From assembly GCA_031270215.1 (NCBI GenBank), contig JAISYB010000140.1:1-5641 (forward strand): a DNA stretch of 5,641 nucleotides. Reading direction: 5' to 3'. Origin of the DNA: Streptococcaceae bacterium (GTDB lineage: Bacteria > Bacillota > Bacilli > Lactobacillales > Streptococcaceae). The notes below the pieces were generated by a model. It made no database searches and had not been told where the DNA came from. It worked only from the letters and a program-made list of their open reading frames with translations. Both the position numbers and the translations under genes were made by a program. Of this stretch, positions 1 to 5,641 are shown piece after piece; position 1 is the first letter of the stretch; each line of letters opens with the position of its first letter.

Positions 1-1599
1 GCCTAAAGCAATGCCACCATGTGGTGGAAAACCATATTCTAATGCCTCAAGCAAGAAACCAAATTGCTCATCAGCTGCCTCTTGAGTAAAGCCTAAGGCT
101 TCAAACATCTTCTCCTGCAATGCACGCTGATTAATCCGCAAACTACCGCCGCCTAGCTCATAACCATTTAAAACAATGTCATAGGCTTCAGCTTTAACCT
201 TTTCTGGTTGTGTTAAGAGCAGCTCTTGTGTATTTTCTGTCGGTAGCGTAAATGGGTGATGTGCTGATGTGAAACGCCCTTCTTCCTCGGAATATTCAAA
301 GAGCGGCCAGTCAACAATCCAAAGAAAATTAAAGCTATTTTCGTCAATTAGACCTAATATTTTAGCTAGGCGTGTCCTTAAAGCACCAAGTGTTGCGGCA
401 ACAACTTCCTTTTTATCCGCTGCAAATAAAAGTAAATCTCCGCTTTCAGCGGCTAATTTGCTGATTAACTCCTCTTGAACCTCTGTTAAAAACTTAGCGA
501 TTGGTCCGGAAAATCCGGTATCCTCCACCTTAAGCCATGCCAAGCCTTTTGCGCCAAACTGTGTCGCATATTGAGCCAGCTCATCTAATTTCTTGCGTGA
601 AAACTGGCTTGCAGCAGATTTAACATTGATTGCTTTAACCTGACCGCCGTTTTCTAAAGCTGTTTCAAATACTTTAAACGGCACGTCAGAAACAATTTCA
701 CTTAAATCAATCAGCTCCATTAGAAAGCGTATATCCGGCTTATCGCTGCCAAACCTTGCGATTGCTTCATCATAGCTCATTCTTTCAAACGGTAAAGCAA
801 CGTCAATTCCCTTAGTTTCTTTCATGACACGACTAATCACCCCTTCGGTAATCTCTTGGATTTCCTCTGCGGACAAAAATGACGTTTCAAGGTCAATCTG
901 GGTAAATTCCGGCTGCCTATCTCCACGCAAATCCTCGTCCCGAAAGCATTTAACAATCTGATAATAACGGTCAAAGCCGGCGTTCATTAAGAGCTGCTTG
1001 GTAATCTGAGGTGATTGTGGTAAGGCATAAAAATGACTTGGATAAATCCGACTTGGCACTAAATAATCCCTTGCGCCTTCAGGTGTTGATTTCGTTAGGT
1101 AAGGTGTTTCAACATCTATGAACTCTAAATCATCCAGATAATGACGAACAGTTTTAGTCACTTGATGGCGTAATTTGAAATTTTCAAGCATGCTTGGTCT
1201 ACGCAAATCTAAATAACGGTATTTCAAACGCAGCTCATCACTGGCATTTAGCTCATCAGTAATCTCAAATGGCGTTGTTTTTGCCGCATTTAAAACGACT
1301 AAATCAACAACCTCAAGCTCAATCTGTCCGGTAACTAGCTTCGGATTTGCCACTTCACGACGGACGACAACCCCTGATACTTCAATCACATACTCACTTC
1401 GCAAGCTTTCCGCACGAAGAGCGAGTGCTTCACTCACCTGAGCAGGATTGATTACTAGCTGAACAATGCCTTCTCTATCACGTAAATCAATAAAAATTAA
1501 CCCTCCGAGATTGCGCCGCTTAGCTACCCAGCCTTTTAAAACAATCTGCTGCCCCAAGTATTCCTCGGTGACACGTCCTGCATACATTGTCCGTTTCAA
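1..1599 (-). CDS. aspS: Aspartyl-tRNA synthetase, 3'-truncated by window edge
   Basis: Cytoplasmic class II synthetase that activates aspartate with ATP and charges tRNA-Asp. The frame is open for 533 codons from the TTG at 1599-1597 to the left edge. The N-terminal OB-fold anticodon domain covers about residues 1-110 (GWVAKRRNLGGLIFIDLRD at 23-41). The flipping loop PEGARDYLVPSR is at 173-184, and the aspartate-site segment ALPQSPQITKQ at 192-202. Motif 2 is FRDEDLRGDRQPEFTQID at 219-236. The bacterial GAD insertion domain spans roughly 285-420, and GYELGGGSLRIN is at 479-490. Motif 3 has only begun (HGGIALG, 527-533), so its catalytic arginine and about 50-60 residues are outside the window. 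I prefer TTG because it yields M-K-R-T-M-Y-A-G-R-V, the start I recall for streptococcal and lactobacillar AspRS, and a GTGGA lies 7 nt upstream. An internal ATG at 1587-1585 would remove four residues. The gene lies 17 nt after hisS and is presumably cotranscribed with it. Leucine after RRN matches discriminating AspRS; the asparagine replaces a usual aspartate. Confidence 0.97.
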   Translation of the reverse strand, partial: MKRTMYAGRVTEEYLGQQIVLKGWVAKRRNLGGLIFIDLRDREGIVQLVINPAQVSEALALRAESLRSEYVIEVSGVVVRREVANPKLVTGQIELEVVDLVVLNAAKTTPFEITDELNASDELRLKYRYLDLRRPSMLENFKLRHQVTKTVRHYLDDLEFIDVETPYLTKSTPEGARDYLVPSRIYPSHFYALPQSPQITKQLLMNAGFDRYYQIVKCFRDEDLRGDRQPEFTQIDLETSFLSAEEIQEITEGVISRVMKETKGIDVALPFERMSYDEAIARFGSDKPDIRFLMELIDLSEIVSDVPFKVFETALENGGQVKAINVKSAASQFSRKKLDELAQYATQFGAKGLAWLKVEDTGFSGPIAKFLTEVQEELISKLAAESGDLLLFAADKKEVVAATLGALRTRLAKILGLIDENSFNFLWIVDWPLFEYSEEEGRFTSAHHPFTLPTENTQELLLTQPEKVKAEAYDIVLNGYELGGGSLRINQRALQEKMFEALGFTQEAADEQFGFLLEALEYGFPPHGGIALG

Positions 1600-1606
1600 T
1601 TTTCAT

Positions 1607-1611
1607 TCCAC
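1607..1611 (-). promoter_or_regulatory. Weak ribosome binding site of aspS (decides TTG start)
   Basis: GTGGA reads toward aspS and ends 7 nt before the TTG at 1599-1597. It is weaker than the AAAGGAG sites of hisS and pnp but correctly spaced. The internal ATG at 1587-1585 has only CGGA two nt upstream, too close to act. An in-frame TGA at 1605-1603 excludes any longer protein. Translation may also depend on coupling with hisS, whose stop is 17 nt upstream. Confidence 0.55.
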
Positions 1612-1616
1612 ACTTT

Positions 1617-2921
1617 CTATATCAACTCATCATAAATCAAGGCAAAATCTTGATATACTTGATTTAATGGATATGCTCTTTCTTCTCTCGTTTTTGCATT
1701 CTTAATCTTAATAACGCTTTGATTTAACTCATCTTCACCGAGCGTTGCAATCAGCTCGCTATTGAGCTTATCTGCTGTTTTAAATTGCGCTTTAGCTTTA
1801 CGATTTAAGACATCACGCTCTGCTGAAAAGCCCTGATTTCTAATCGCTTGAACGATTTGTAATGCAGCAACATTGACACTCTCGCCTAATGCAACGAGAT
1901 AAACATTAAGTGGCAGATTACTTGCTAGCTTAATCTCCTCTGCCTTTAATGTAAGCAAAAGACGCTCAACGCCTAAAGCAAAGCCAAAGCCTGCCGTTTT
2001 CGGTCCGTCAAAATACTCAACCAAGCCGTCATAACGCCCGCCCCCGCAAATCGTTGTCTTGGCATTACCGATTGCATCACTTGTAACCTCAAAGATTGTA
2101 TGATTGTAATAATCCAAGCCACGAACCATATTACTATCAATGACGTAAGGAATATTTAACGCTTCAAGCATTGTCTTAACAGCCTCGAAATGCGCTTGGC
2201 TTGCTTCATTGAGATAATCCAAAATAGACGGCGCATTGGCAACAATTGCTATATCTCGCTTGTCCTTTGAATCTAAAACACGTAGTGGATTTTTCGCTAA
2301 ACGACTTGCCGAATCCTCACTTAACTCATCTTTAAATGGCAATAGGTAATCAATCAGTGCTTGACGAAATGTTTCACGACTTGATTTATCTCCCAGTGTA
2401 TTAATCACAAGCGTAATTCTCTTTAAACCAAGCTGGTCAAAAAAGCGCATTGCCATAGCAATACTTTCAACATCTGTCGCTGGATTTACTGAGCCAAAGC
2501 ACTCCACCCCAATCTGATGAAACTGCCGACTGCGACCTGCTTGAGGACGTTCAAAGCGAAACATTGGACCTTGGTAAAAAAGTTTTGTCGGTGAGATATG
2601 TTCGGGTGCAAATAGCTTATGCTCGACATAGGCACGAACAACCGCTGCTGTTCCTTCTGGACGCAGGCTGATATGCCGATTCCCTTTATCGTAAAAATCA
2701 TACATTTCCTTACTGACAATATCGCTTGTATCTCCTACCGCCCGAGAAAATACCTCATAATTTTCAAAGATGGGTGTTCTGATTTCTTGATATTGATAAT
2801 CAGCAAAGACTGAGCGTGCCACCTGCTCGACATGCTGCCAATCGCTTGATTTAAATTGTTCTTTCTCTTTTAGTTCAATTGGTAAAATATCATTTGTACC
2901 CTTTGGTCTTTGTAGCTTCAT
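1617..2921 (-). CDS. hisS: Histidyl-tRNA synthetase
   Basis: Cytoplasmic dimeric class II synthetase that activates histidine and charges tRNA-His. It has 434 residues, close to the usual bacterial length of about 420-430. The N-terminal KLQRPKGTNDILP is typical of Gram-positive HisRS. The LRPEGTA segment is at 86-92. Motif 2 lies in FYQGPMFRFERPQAGRSRQF at 115-134. The HisRS-specific HisA signature RGLDYYN is at 267-273, where R267 corresponds to the catalytic arginine of the family; the HisB signature GGGRYDGL is at 293-300. Motif 3 is GFGFALGVERLLL at 311-323. The C-terminal anticodon-binding alpha/beta domain starts near 337. The ATG at 2921-2919 is chosen because AAAGGAG ends 5 nt before it; an upstream in-frame ATG at 2945 would add eight residues but place the Shine-Dalgarno inside the gene. 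aspS follows after 17 nt, a common hisS-aspS operon arrangement in Firmicutes. All key motifs are intact. Confidence 0.98.
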   Translation of the reverse strand: MKLQRPKGTNDILPIELKEKEQFKSSDWQHVEQVARSVFADYQYQEIRTPIFENYEVFSRAVGDTSDIVSKEMYDFYDKGNRHISLRPEGTAAVVRAYVEHKLFAPEHISPTKLFYQGPMFRFERPQAGRSRQFHQIGVECFGSVNPATDVESIAMAMRFFDQLGLKRITLVINTLGDKSSRETFRQALIDYLLPFKDELSEDSASRLAKNPLRVLDSKDKRDIAIVANAPSILDYLNEASQAHFEAVKTMLEALNIPYVIDSNMVRGLDYYNHTIFEVTSDAIGNAKTTICGGGRYDGLVEYFDGPKTAGFGFALGVERLLLTLKAEEIKLASNLPLNVYLVALGESVNVAALQIVQAIRNQGFSAERDVLNRKAKAQFKTADKLNSELIATLGEDELNQSVIKIKNAKTREERAYPLNQVYQDFALIYDELI

Positions 2922-2926
2922 CTTTG

Positions 2927-2933
2927 CTCCTTT
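2927..2933 (-). promoter_or_regulatory. Ribosome binding site of hisS (decides the start)
   Basis: AAAGGAG lies 5 nt before the ATG at 2921-2919. It shows that translation begins at MKLQRPKG and not at the upstream in-frame ATG at 2945. It partly overlaps a 12-bp perfect palindrome, TTTTATATAAAA, at 2931-2942. Confidence 0.9.
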
Positions 2934-2988
2934 TATATAAAACATATCGAAATCACAAGCAATTGCTAAAACCTGCCAAGCATCTGCA

Positions 2989-3002
2989 TTGACCTGAATT
3001 TA
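2989..3002. repeat. 14-bp intergenic repeat TTGACCTGAATTTA, copy 1
   Basis: TTGACCTGAATTTA on the plus strand is identical to 5517-5530. This copy lies in the hisS leader, about 70 nt before the start codon. Flanking bases differ between the copies, so the match is exactly 14 bp. Function is unknown; it may be chance, a protein-binding site, or a trace of duplication. Confidence 0.6.
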
Positions 3003-3022
3003 ATGTCAAATGAAGATGTCAA
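3003..3022. repeat. Tandem ATGTCAA pair, 13-nt period
   Basis: ATGTCAA occurs at 3003-3009 and again at 3016-3022. Read on the minus strand these are two TTGACAT copies, each containing a perfect -35 hexamer TTGACA, but no good -10 element lies 16-18 nt downstream of either. The pair is directly adjacent to the 14-bp repeat. It could be an operator with two half-sites on nearly the same DNA face spacing, but this is only a guess. Confidence 0.45.
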
Positions 3023-3035
3023 CAGGTTCCAAAAT

Positions 3036-3063
3036 ACTATATAACTGTGAATGTGCATAGCAA
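3036..3063 (-). promoter_or_regulatory. Probable promoter of hisS-aspS
   Basis: Read on the minus strand, TTGCTA (3063-3058) and TATAGT (3041-3036) are separated by 16 nt. They match the sigma-A hexamers TTGACA and TATAAT at 4 of 6 and 5 of 6 positions. Transcription would begin near 3029, giving a leader of roughly 110 nt before the hisS ATG. This is the best candidate in the gap, but no transcript start is known and the spacer is one base shorter than optimal. Confidence 0.45.
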
Positions 3064-3205
3064 CACTTAGCGGCTCAGGAAACTAGAAAATTGAGGAGAT
3101 TGCTCACAAATGTTTACAAATTGCTTGCTTTCCTAGCTGACCCACCGAGTTTTCCTATATCACAAGCATTAATTTGAGTATGAAAATTTCCAGCCTTGAT
3201 TTTAA

Positions 3206-5311
3206 TTATTTATGAGTGTCAAGCAATGCTTTTCTTGAAGCATTAACTCTACCTCGATCATCTACTTCGGTCACTTTGACTAAAATCTCATCTCCAAGCT
3301 TCACAACATCTTCCACCTTACCAACACGTTCATTGGCTAGCTGTGAAATGTGAACTAAGGCATCTGTCCCCTCAAATAGATTGACAAAGGCACCGAATTT
3401 TTCAATCCGCACAACCTTGGCTAAATAAGTTTCGCCAACCTTAGCTGCTTTTGTCAGCTGCTCAATGATTGCTTTAGCACGCTTAATTGCCTCAGCATCA
3501 TCTGAATAAATTGAAACCAGACCTGTTTCATCAATATCAATCTTGACACCAGTTTCATCAATAATCTTATTAATCTGCTCGCCACCCTTACCAATAACCA
3601 CCTTGATTTGATTTTCTTCGATTTTAAGGAAATCAATCTTCGGTGCGTATTTAGAAACCTCTTGACGTGGCTCACTAATTGCAGCAGTAATTGTTTCTAA
3701 GATTTGGAAACGGGCAGTTTGTGCTTGCGCTAAAGCCTCACGTAAAATTTCCTCGGTAATACCTTCTATCTTAATGTCCATTTGAAGTGCCGTAATCCCA
3801 GTCTTTGTACCAGCGACTTTAAAGTCCATATCACCGAAGTGGTCTTCTAAGCCTTGAATATCGGTTAGGATTGTATAATTACTACCGTCTGAGATTAAGC
3901 CCATTGCAATTCCGGCAACCGGCGCTTTGATTGGCACACCGCCAGCCATTAAAGCAAGAGTCCCCGCACAAATCGAAGCTTGAGATGATGAACCATTTGA
4001 CTCTAAAACATCTGCAACTAGACGAATTGCGTAAGGAAACTCCTCAACACTTGGAATAATCTGCGCTAAAGCACGCTCACCCAAAGCACCGTGTCCAATT
4101 TCTCGACGACCGGGACTCATTGCACGCCCAGTTGAACCAACTGAGTATTGAGGGAAATTATAATGGTGAATAAAACGTTTCTTGTAGCCAACATCTAAGC
4201 CGTCAATTGTCTGCGCCTCAGAAAGTGGTGCTAAGGTTAGAACAGATAATGCCTGTGTTTGCCCGCGAGTAAATAGACCTGATGCATGAACACGTGGTAA
4301 GAAGTCAATTTCTGCTTCAAGTGGGCGGATTTCATCAACCTTACGCCCGTCAGGACGAACCTTGTCCTCAGTAATCAAGCGACGAACCTCTGCGTGCTCC
4401 ATTTTTTCCAATATCTCAACGACTTCACGATTTTTACGAAGTCGATCCTCGTCTTCTGCAAATTTTTCCTCATAAATCGCAATCACTTTGTCACGCACTG
4501 CATTAGTTGCAGCTTCGCGCGCCAGCTTTTCTTCAACCTGTACTGCTTGAGCGAGTTCTGAATAATATAGGTCATTAATTTCCGCCTCAAGCACTTTATT
4601 AACCTGAAGTAACTCAACATCTGCTTTTTCTTTGCCAACCGCTTTAACGATTTCTTCTTGGAATGAAACCAATTCCTTAATCGCAGCATGTCCTTTGATT
4701 AAAGCAGAGAGCATAACCTCCTCAGACAATTCCTTAGCGCCTGACTCAACCATGTTAATCGCATCCTTAGTTCCGGCAACAGAAAGCTCTAATAGTGACT
4801 GCTCGTATTGCTCAGCTGTCGGGTTAAGTACTAATTCACCGTCAATATAACCGACCTCAACGCCGGCAATTGGTCCGTTAAAAGGAATATCTGAGATTGA
4901 AAGGGCAAGAGATGAGCCGAACATCGCTGCCATTGCAGCACTATTGTCTGCATCATAGCTCAAAACGGTATTGGTAATCTGTACTTCATTTCTAAAGCCA
5001 TCAGCAAACATTGGACGAATTGGACGGTCAATAAGGCGAGCGGTTAGGGTAGCGTCAGTTGATGGGCGCCCCTCACGCTTTAAGAAACCACCGGGAATTT
5101 TACCCGCAGCATACATCTTTTCTTCATAATTGACGGTTAATGGGAAAAAGTCCCCATCACGCATTCCTTTACTCATCACCACCGCAGATAAAACGGTCGT
5201 GTCACCATAACGTACAACGACTGCACCATTTGCCTGCTTTGCAACCTGACCAATCTCAACAATTAATGGACGATTTGCCCAATCTGTTGAAAAAACTTTT
5301 TTGTTTGACAT
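3206..5311 (-). CDS. pnp: Polynucleotide phosphorylase (polyribonucleotide nucleotidyltransferase)
   Basis: Trimeric cytoplasmic 3'-5' exoribonuclease that degrades RNA by phosphorolysis, releasing nucleoside diphosphates, and can also add tails in reverse; in Firmicutes it is a main mRNA-turnover enzyme and can work with RNase Y and helicases. The 701-residue protein has the full domain order. RNase PH domain 1 is at about 10-145 (GKIPGGFLKREGRPS at 70-84). The helical linker is at about 235-312. RNase PH domain 2 is at about 315-550, with phosphate-site residues in ESNGSSSQAS at 437-446 and D484 and D490 matching the catalytic aspartates D486 and D492 of the E. coli enzyme. The KH domain is at about 556-618, with GKGG at 574-577. 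The S1 domain is at about 624-693. Almost no tail follows S1, unlike the longer proteins of many streptococci. The start is set by AAAAGGAG 5 nt before the ATG. The gene has its own promoter and no visible terminator before hisS. Confidence 0.99.
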   Translation of the reverse strand: MSNKKVFSTDWANRPLIVEIGQVAKQANGAVVVRYGDTTVLSAVVMSKGMRDGDFFPLTVNYEEKMYAAGKIPGGFLKREGRPSTDATLTARLIDRPIRPMFADGFRNEVQITNTVLSYDADNSAAMAAMFGSSLALSISDIPFNGPIAGVEVGYIDGELVLNPTAEQYEQSLLELSVAGTKDAINMVESGAKELSEEVMLSALIKGHAAIKELVSFQEEIVKAVGKEKADVELLQVNKVLEAEINDLYYSELAQAVQVEEKLAREAATNAVRDKVIAIYEEKFAEDEDRLRKNREVVEILEKMEHAEVRRLITEDKVRPDGRKVDEIRPLEAEIDFLPRVHASGLFTRGQTQALSVLTLAPLSEAQTIDGLDVGYKKRFIHHYNFPQYSVGSTGRAMSPGRREIGHGALGERALAQIIPSVEEFPYAIRLVADVLESNGSSSQASICAGTLALMAGGVPIKAPVAGIAMGLISDGSNYTILTDIQGLEDHFGDMDFKVAGTKTGITALQMDIKIEGITEEILREALAQAQTARFQILETITAAISEPRQEVSKYAPKIDFLKIEENQIKVVIGKGGEQINKIIDETGVKIDIDETGLVSIYSDDAEAIKRAKAIIEQLTKAAKVGETYLAKVVRIEKFGAFVNLFEGTDALVHISQLANERVGKVEDVVKLGDEILVKVTEVDDRGRVNASRKALLDTHK

Positions 5312-5316
5312 ATTAT

Positions 5317-5324
5317 CTCCTTTT
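5317..5324 (-). promoter_or_regulatory. Ribosome binding site of pnp
   Basis: AAAAGGAG ends 5 nt before the ATG at 5311-5309. It begins only 3 nt downstream of GCCATTT (5334-5328), an arm of a possible leader hairpin, so folding of the leader could affect ribosome access. Confidence 0.92.
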
Positions 5325-5327
5325 GAT

Positions 5328-5368
5328 AAATGGCTAAAACAACGCTGTCAATAGCTTGCCATTTTAGC
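5328..5368 (-). promoter_or_regulatory. pnp leader hairpin with two alternative pairings
   Basis: Read on the minus strand, GCTAAAATGGC (5368-5358) is followed by TTTTAGCCATTT (5339-5328). GCTAAAA can pair with TTTTAGC (7 bp, 5368-5362 with 5339-5333), or AAATGGC can pair with GCCATTT (7 bp, 5364-5358 with 5334-5328). The two stems share bases, so they exclude each other. The 5' arm falls almost exactly at the predicted transcript start, and the 3' arm ends just before the Shine-Dalgarno sequence. Both pairings are directly visible; any regulatory role is inferred. E. coli pnp is autoregulated through a leader stem-loop cut by RNase III, but its leader is not similar to this one. Confidence 0.5.
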
Positions 5369-5373
5369 GATTA

Positions 5374-5402
5374 ATTATAAAACTGAAAGCAACTGTTTTC
5401 AG
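5374..5402 (-). promoter_or_regulatory. Probable sigma-A promoter of pnp
   Basis: Read on the minus strand, CTGAAA (5402-5397) lies 17 nt before a perfect TATAAT (5379-5374). The -35 element matches TTGACA at 4 of 6 positions. Transcription should start near 5368-5366, leaving a leader of about 55 nt. It sits downstream of the aminopeptidase terminator, so pnp needs a promoter in this gap, and this is the best one. Confidence 0.7.
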
Positions 5403-5475
5403 CTAAATCTCTAAACTCATATCTATATCACGATTGAATAGACACGTACTTGTTTATTCTACCGTAAACACGCAG

Positions 5476-5518
5476 AAAAAGCGATTAAAATTCGCATTTG
5501 CTTCGCAAATAATCGCTT
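5476..5518 (-). terminator. Intrinsic terminator of the aminopeptidase gene
   Basis: Read on the minus strand, AAGCGATT (5518-5511) pairs perfectly with AATCGCTT (5486-5479), and the transcript continues in a run of five T (5480-5476). Inside this stem a second hairpin forms from ATTTGC (5510-5505), a GAA loop, and GCAAAT (5501-5496). The structure begins 15 nt after the stop codon. On the opposite strand the stem is not followed by a T run, so it should act in one direction only. Confidence 0.85.
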
Positions 5519-5530
5519 GACCTGAATTTA
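5517..5530. repeat. 14-bp intergenic repeat TTGACCTGAATTTA, copy 2
   Basis: Identical to 2989-3002 and in the same orientation. This copy lies between the aminopeptidase stop codon and its terminator, overlapping the first two bases of the terminator stem. Confidence 0.6.
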
Positions 5531-5532
5531 TC

Positions 5533-5641
5533 CTATGCCCACTCGCCTGCTCTAAATACTGGTATGCGAGTGCCGTCTTTGAGAATACCGTCAATATCCA
5601 TCTGGCTAGAACCAACCATAAAATCAACATGAACCTGCGAA
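5533..5641 (-). CDS. pepS: M29-family metallo-aminopeptidase, C-terminal end only
   Basis: Only the last 35 codons and the TAG stop (5535-5533) are present; the rest of a protein that is usually about 410 residues lies beyond the right edge. The visible C-terminus reads SQVHVDFMVGSSQMDIDG followed by a short segment ending PVFRAGEWA. This closely resembles the end of the M29 (thermophilic) aminopeptidases PepS, AmpS and AmpT. In that family the His and Asp of the HVD triad (here at residues 4 and 6 of the fragment) are ligands of the two catalytic metal ions. These cytoplasmic enzymes remove N-terminal residues from peptides; in lactic acid bacteria they take part in peptide use. The symbol is given by analogy with Lactobacillales naming, and the subfamily cannot be settled from 35 residues. 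A terminator follows closely, so the gene is not expected to be cotranscribed with pnp. Confidence 0.85.
   Translation of the reverse strand, partial: SQVHVDFMVGSSQMDIDGILKDGTRIPVFRAGEWA

Larger units (their letters stand above)
2922..3205. other. pnp-hisS intergenic region, 284 nt
   Basis: This gap separates the pnp stop codon from the hisS start. It holds the hisS ribosome binding site, a probable hisS promoter near 3036-3063, a tandem ATGTCAA pair, one copy of a 14-bp sequence also found downstream of the aminopeptidase gene, a 10-bp repeat (ATCACAAGCA at 2952-2961 and 3159-3168) and a 10-bp palindrome AGCAATTGCT at 2958-2967. A bulged long-range stem could pair GCTAGGAAA (about 3137-3129) with TTTCCTGAGC (about 3081-3072), across a loop of roughly 46 nt. 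I see no GC-rich hairpin with a T tract in either direction, no T-box consensus, and no tRNA or known RNA gene. Confidence 0.7.

Noticed and set aside
269..478. Plus-strand ORF of 69 codons inside aspS
   Set aside because: It is antisense to the well-conserved aspS frame, has no ribosome binding site or recognisable protein features.
2486..2813. Overlapping ORFs within hisS on both strands
   Set aside because: They are shadows of the hisS coding frame with no independent start signals or family resemblance.
2927..2964. Possible hisS promoter TTGCTT-17-TATATA immediately before the start codon
   Set aside because: Transcription would begin inside or just after the Shine-Dalgarno sequence, leaving hisS without its ribosome binding site.
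3025..3031. TGGAACC on the minus strand as a T-box core
   Set aside because: The consensus needs TGGNACCGCG with a competing terminator and upstream stem I; only seven bases fit and no terminator follows.
3088..3136. Plus-strand eight-codon ORF after GAGGAG in the pnp-hisS gap
   Set aside because: It points away from any plus-strand gene, the spacing from GAGGAG is long, and no plus-strand promoter was identified.
3072..3137. Long-range stem GCTAGGAAA / TTTCCTGAGC as a pnp terminator
   Set aside because: The loop is about 46 nt, the stem is bulged, and no T tract follows, so it does not look like an intrinsic terminator.
3454..3675. Minus-strand ORF in another frame within pnp, rich in Arg, Lys, Leu and Ser
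   Set aside because: Composition reflects out-of-frame reading of pnp; the pnp frame is intact through its KH domain here.
5412..5455. Second pnp promoter around TGATATAGAT upstream of the main candidate
   Set aside because: The -10 match is only partial and no -35 hexamer is found 16-18 nt upstream.

Overview
The window is ordinary core-genome sequence from a low-GC Gram-positive bacterium, most probably in Lactobacillales. This rests on its AT-rich composition, AAAGGAG-type ribosome binding sites, a hisS-aspS gene pair, a PNPase that ends just after its S1 domain, and an aspartyl-tRNA synthetase whose N-terminus (KRTMYAGRV) resembles streptococcal and lactobacillar enzymes. Genus cannot be fixed from sequence reading alone. 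All four genes lie on the minus strand, so transcription runs from high to low coordinates.

In transcription order: (1) 5641-5533 is the last 35 codons of an M29-family metallo-aminopeptidase (PepS/AmpS type), closed by a clear intrinsic terminator at 5518-5476. (2) 5532-5312 is a 221-nt gap holding that terminator, a good sigma-A-type promoter and a short leader with two mutually exclusive stem pairings ahead of pnp. (3) 5311-3206 is pnp, a complete polynucleotide phosphorylase of 701 residues. (4) 3205-2922 is a 284-nt gap with a probable hisS promoter, several short repeats, no convincing terminator for pnp, and no recognisable T-box riboswitch. (5) 2921-1617 is hisS, complete, 434 residues. 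(6) 1599-1 is aspS, which follows hisS by 17 nt, probably starts at TTG, and runs off the left edge with about 50-60 C-terminal residues missing.

Functionally, hisS and aspS form a tight two-gene aminoacyl-tRNA synthetase operon. pnp is a 3'-5' exoribonuclease with its own promoter; because no terminator is visible after it, some read-through into hisS-aspS is possible. The aminopeptidase is a separate upstream unit.

I found no undescribed system, mobile element, CRISPR array, tRNA or rRNA. The observations worth checking are small: a 14-bp exact repeat shared by the two intergenic gaps, the hairpin at the predicted 5' end of the pnp mRNA, the apparent lack of T-box control of hisS-aspS, and a 30-codon ORF beginning Met-His-Ile-His just upstream of hisS.
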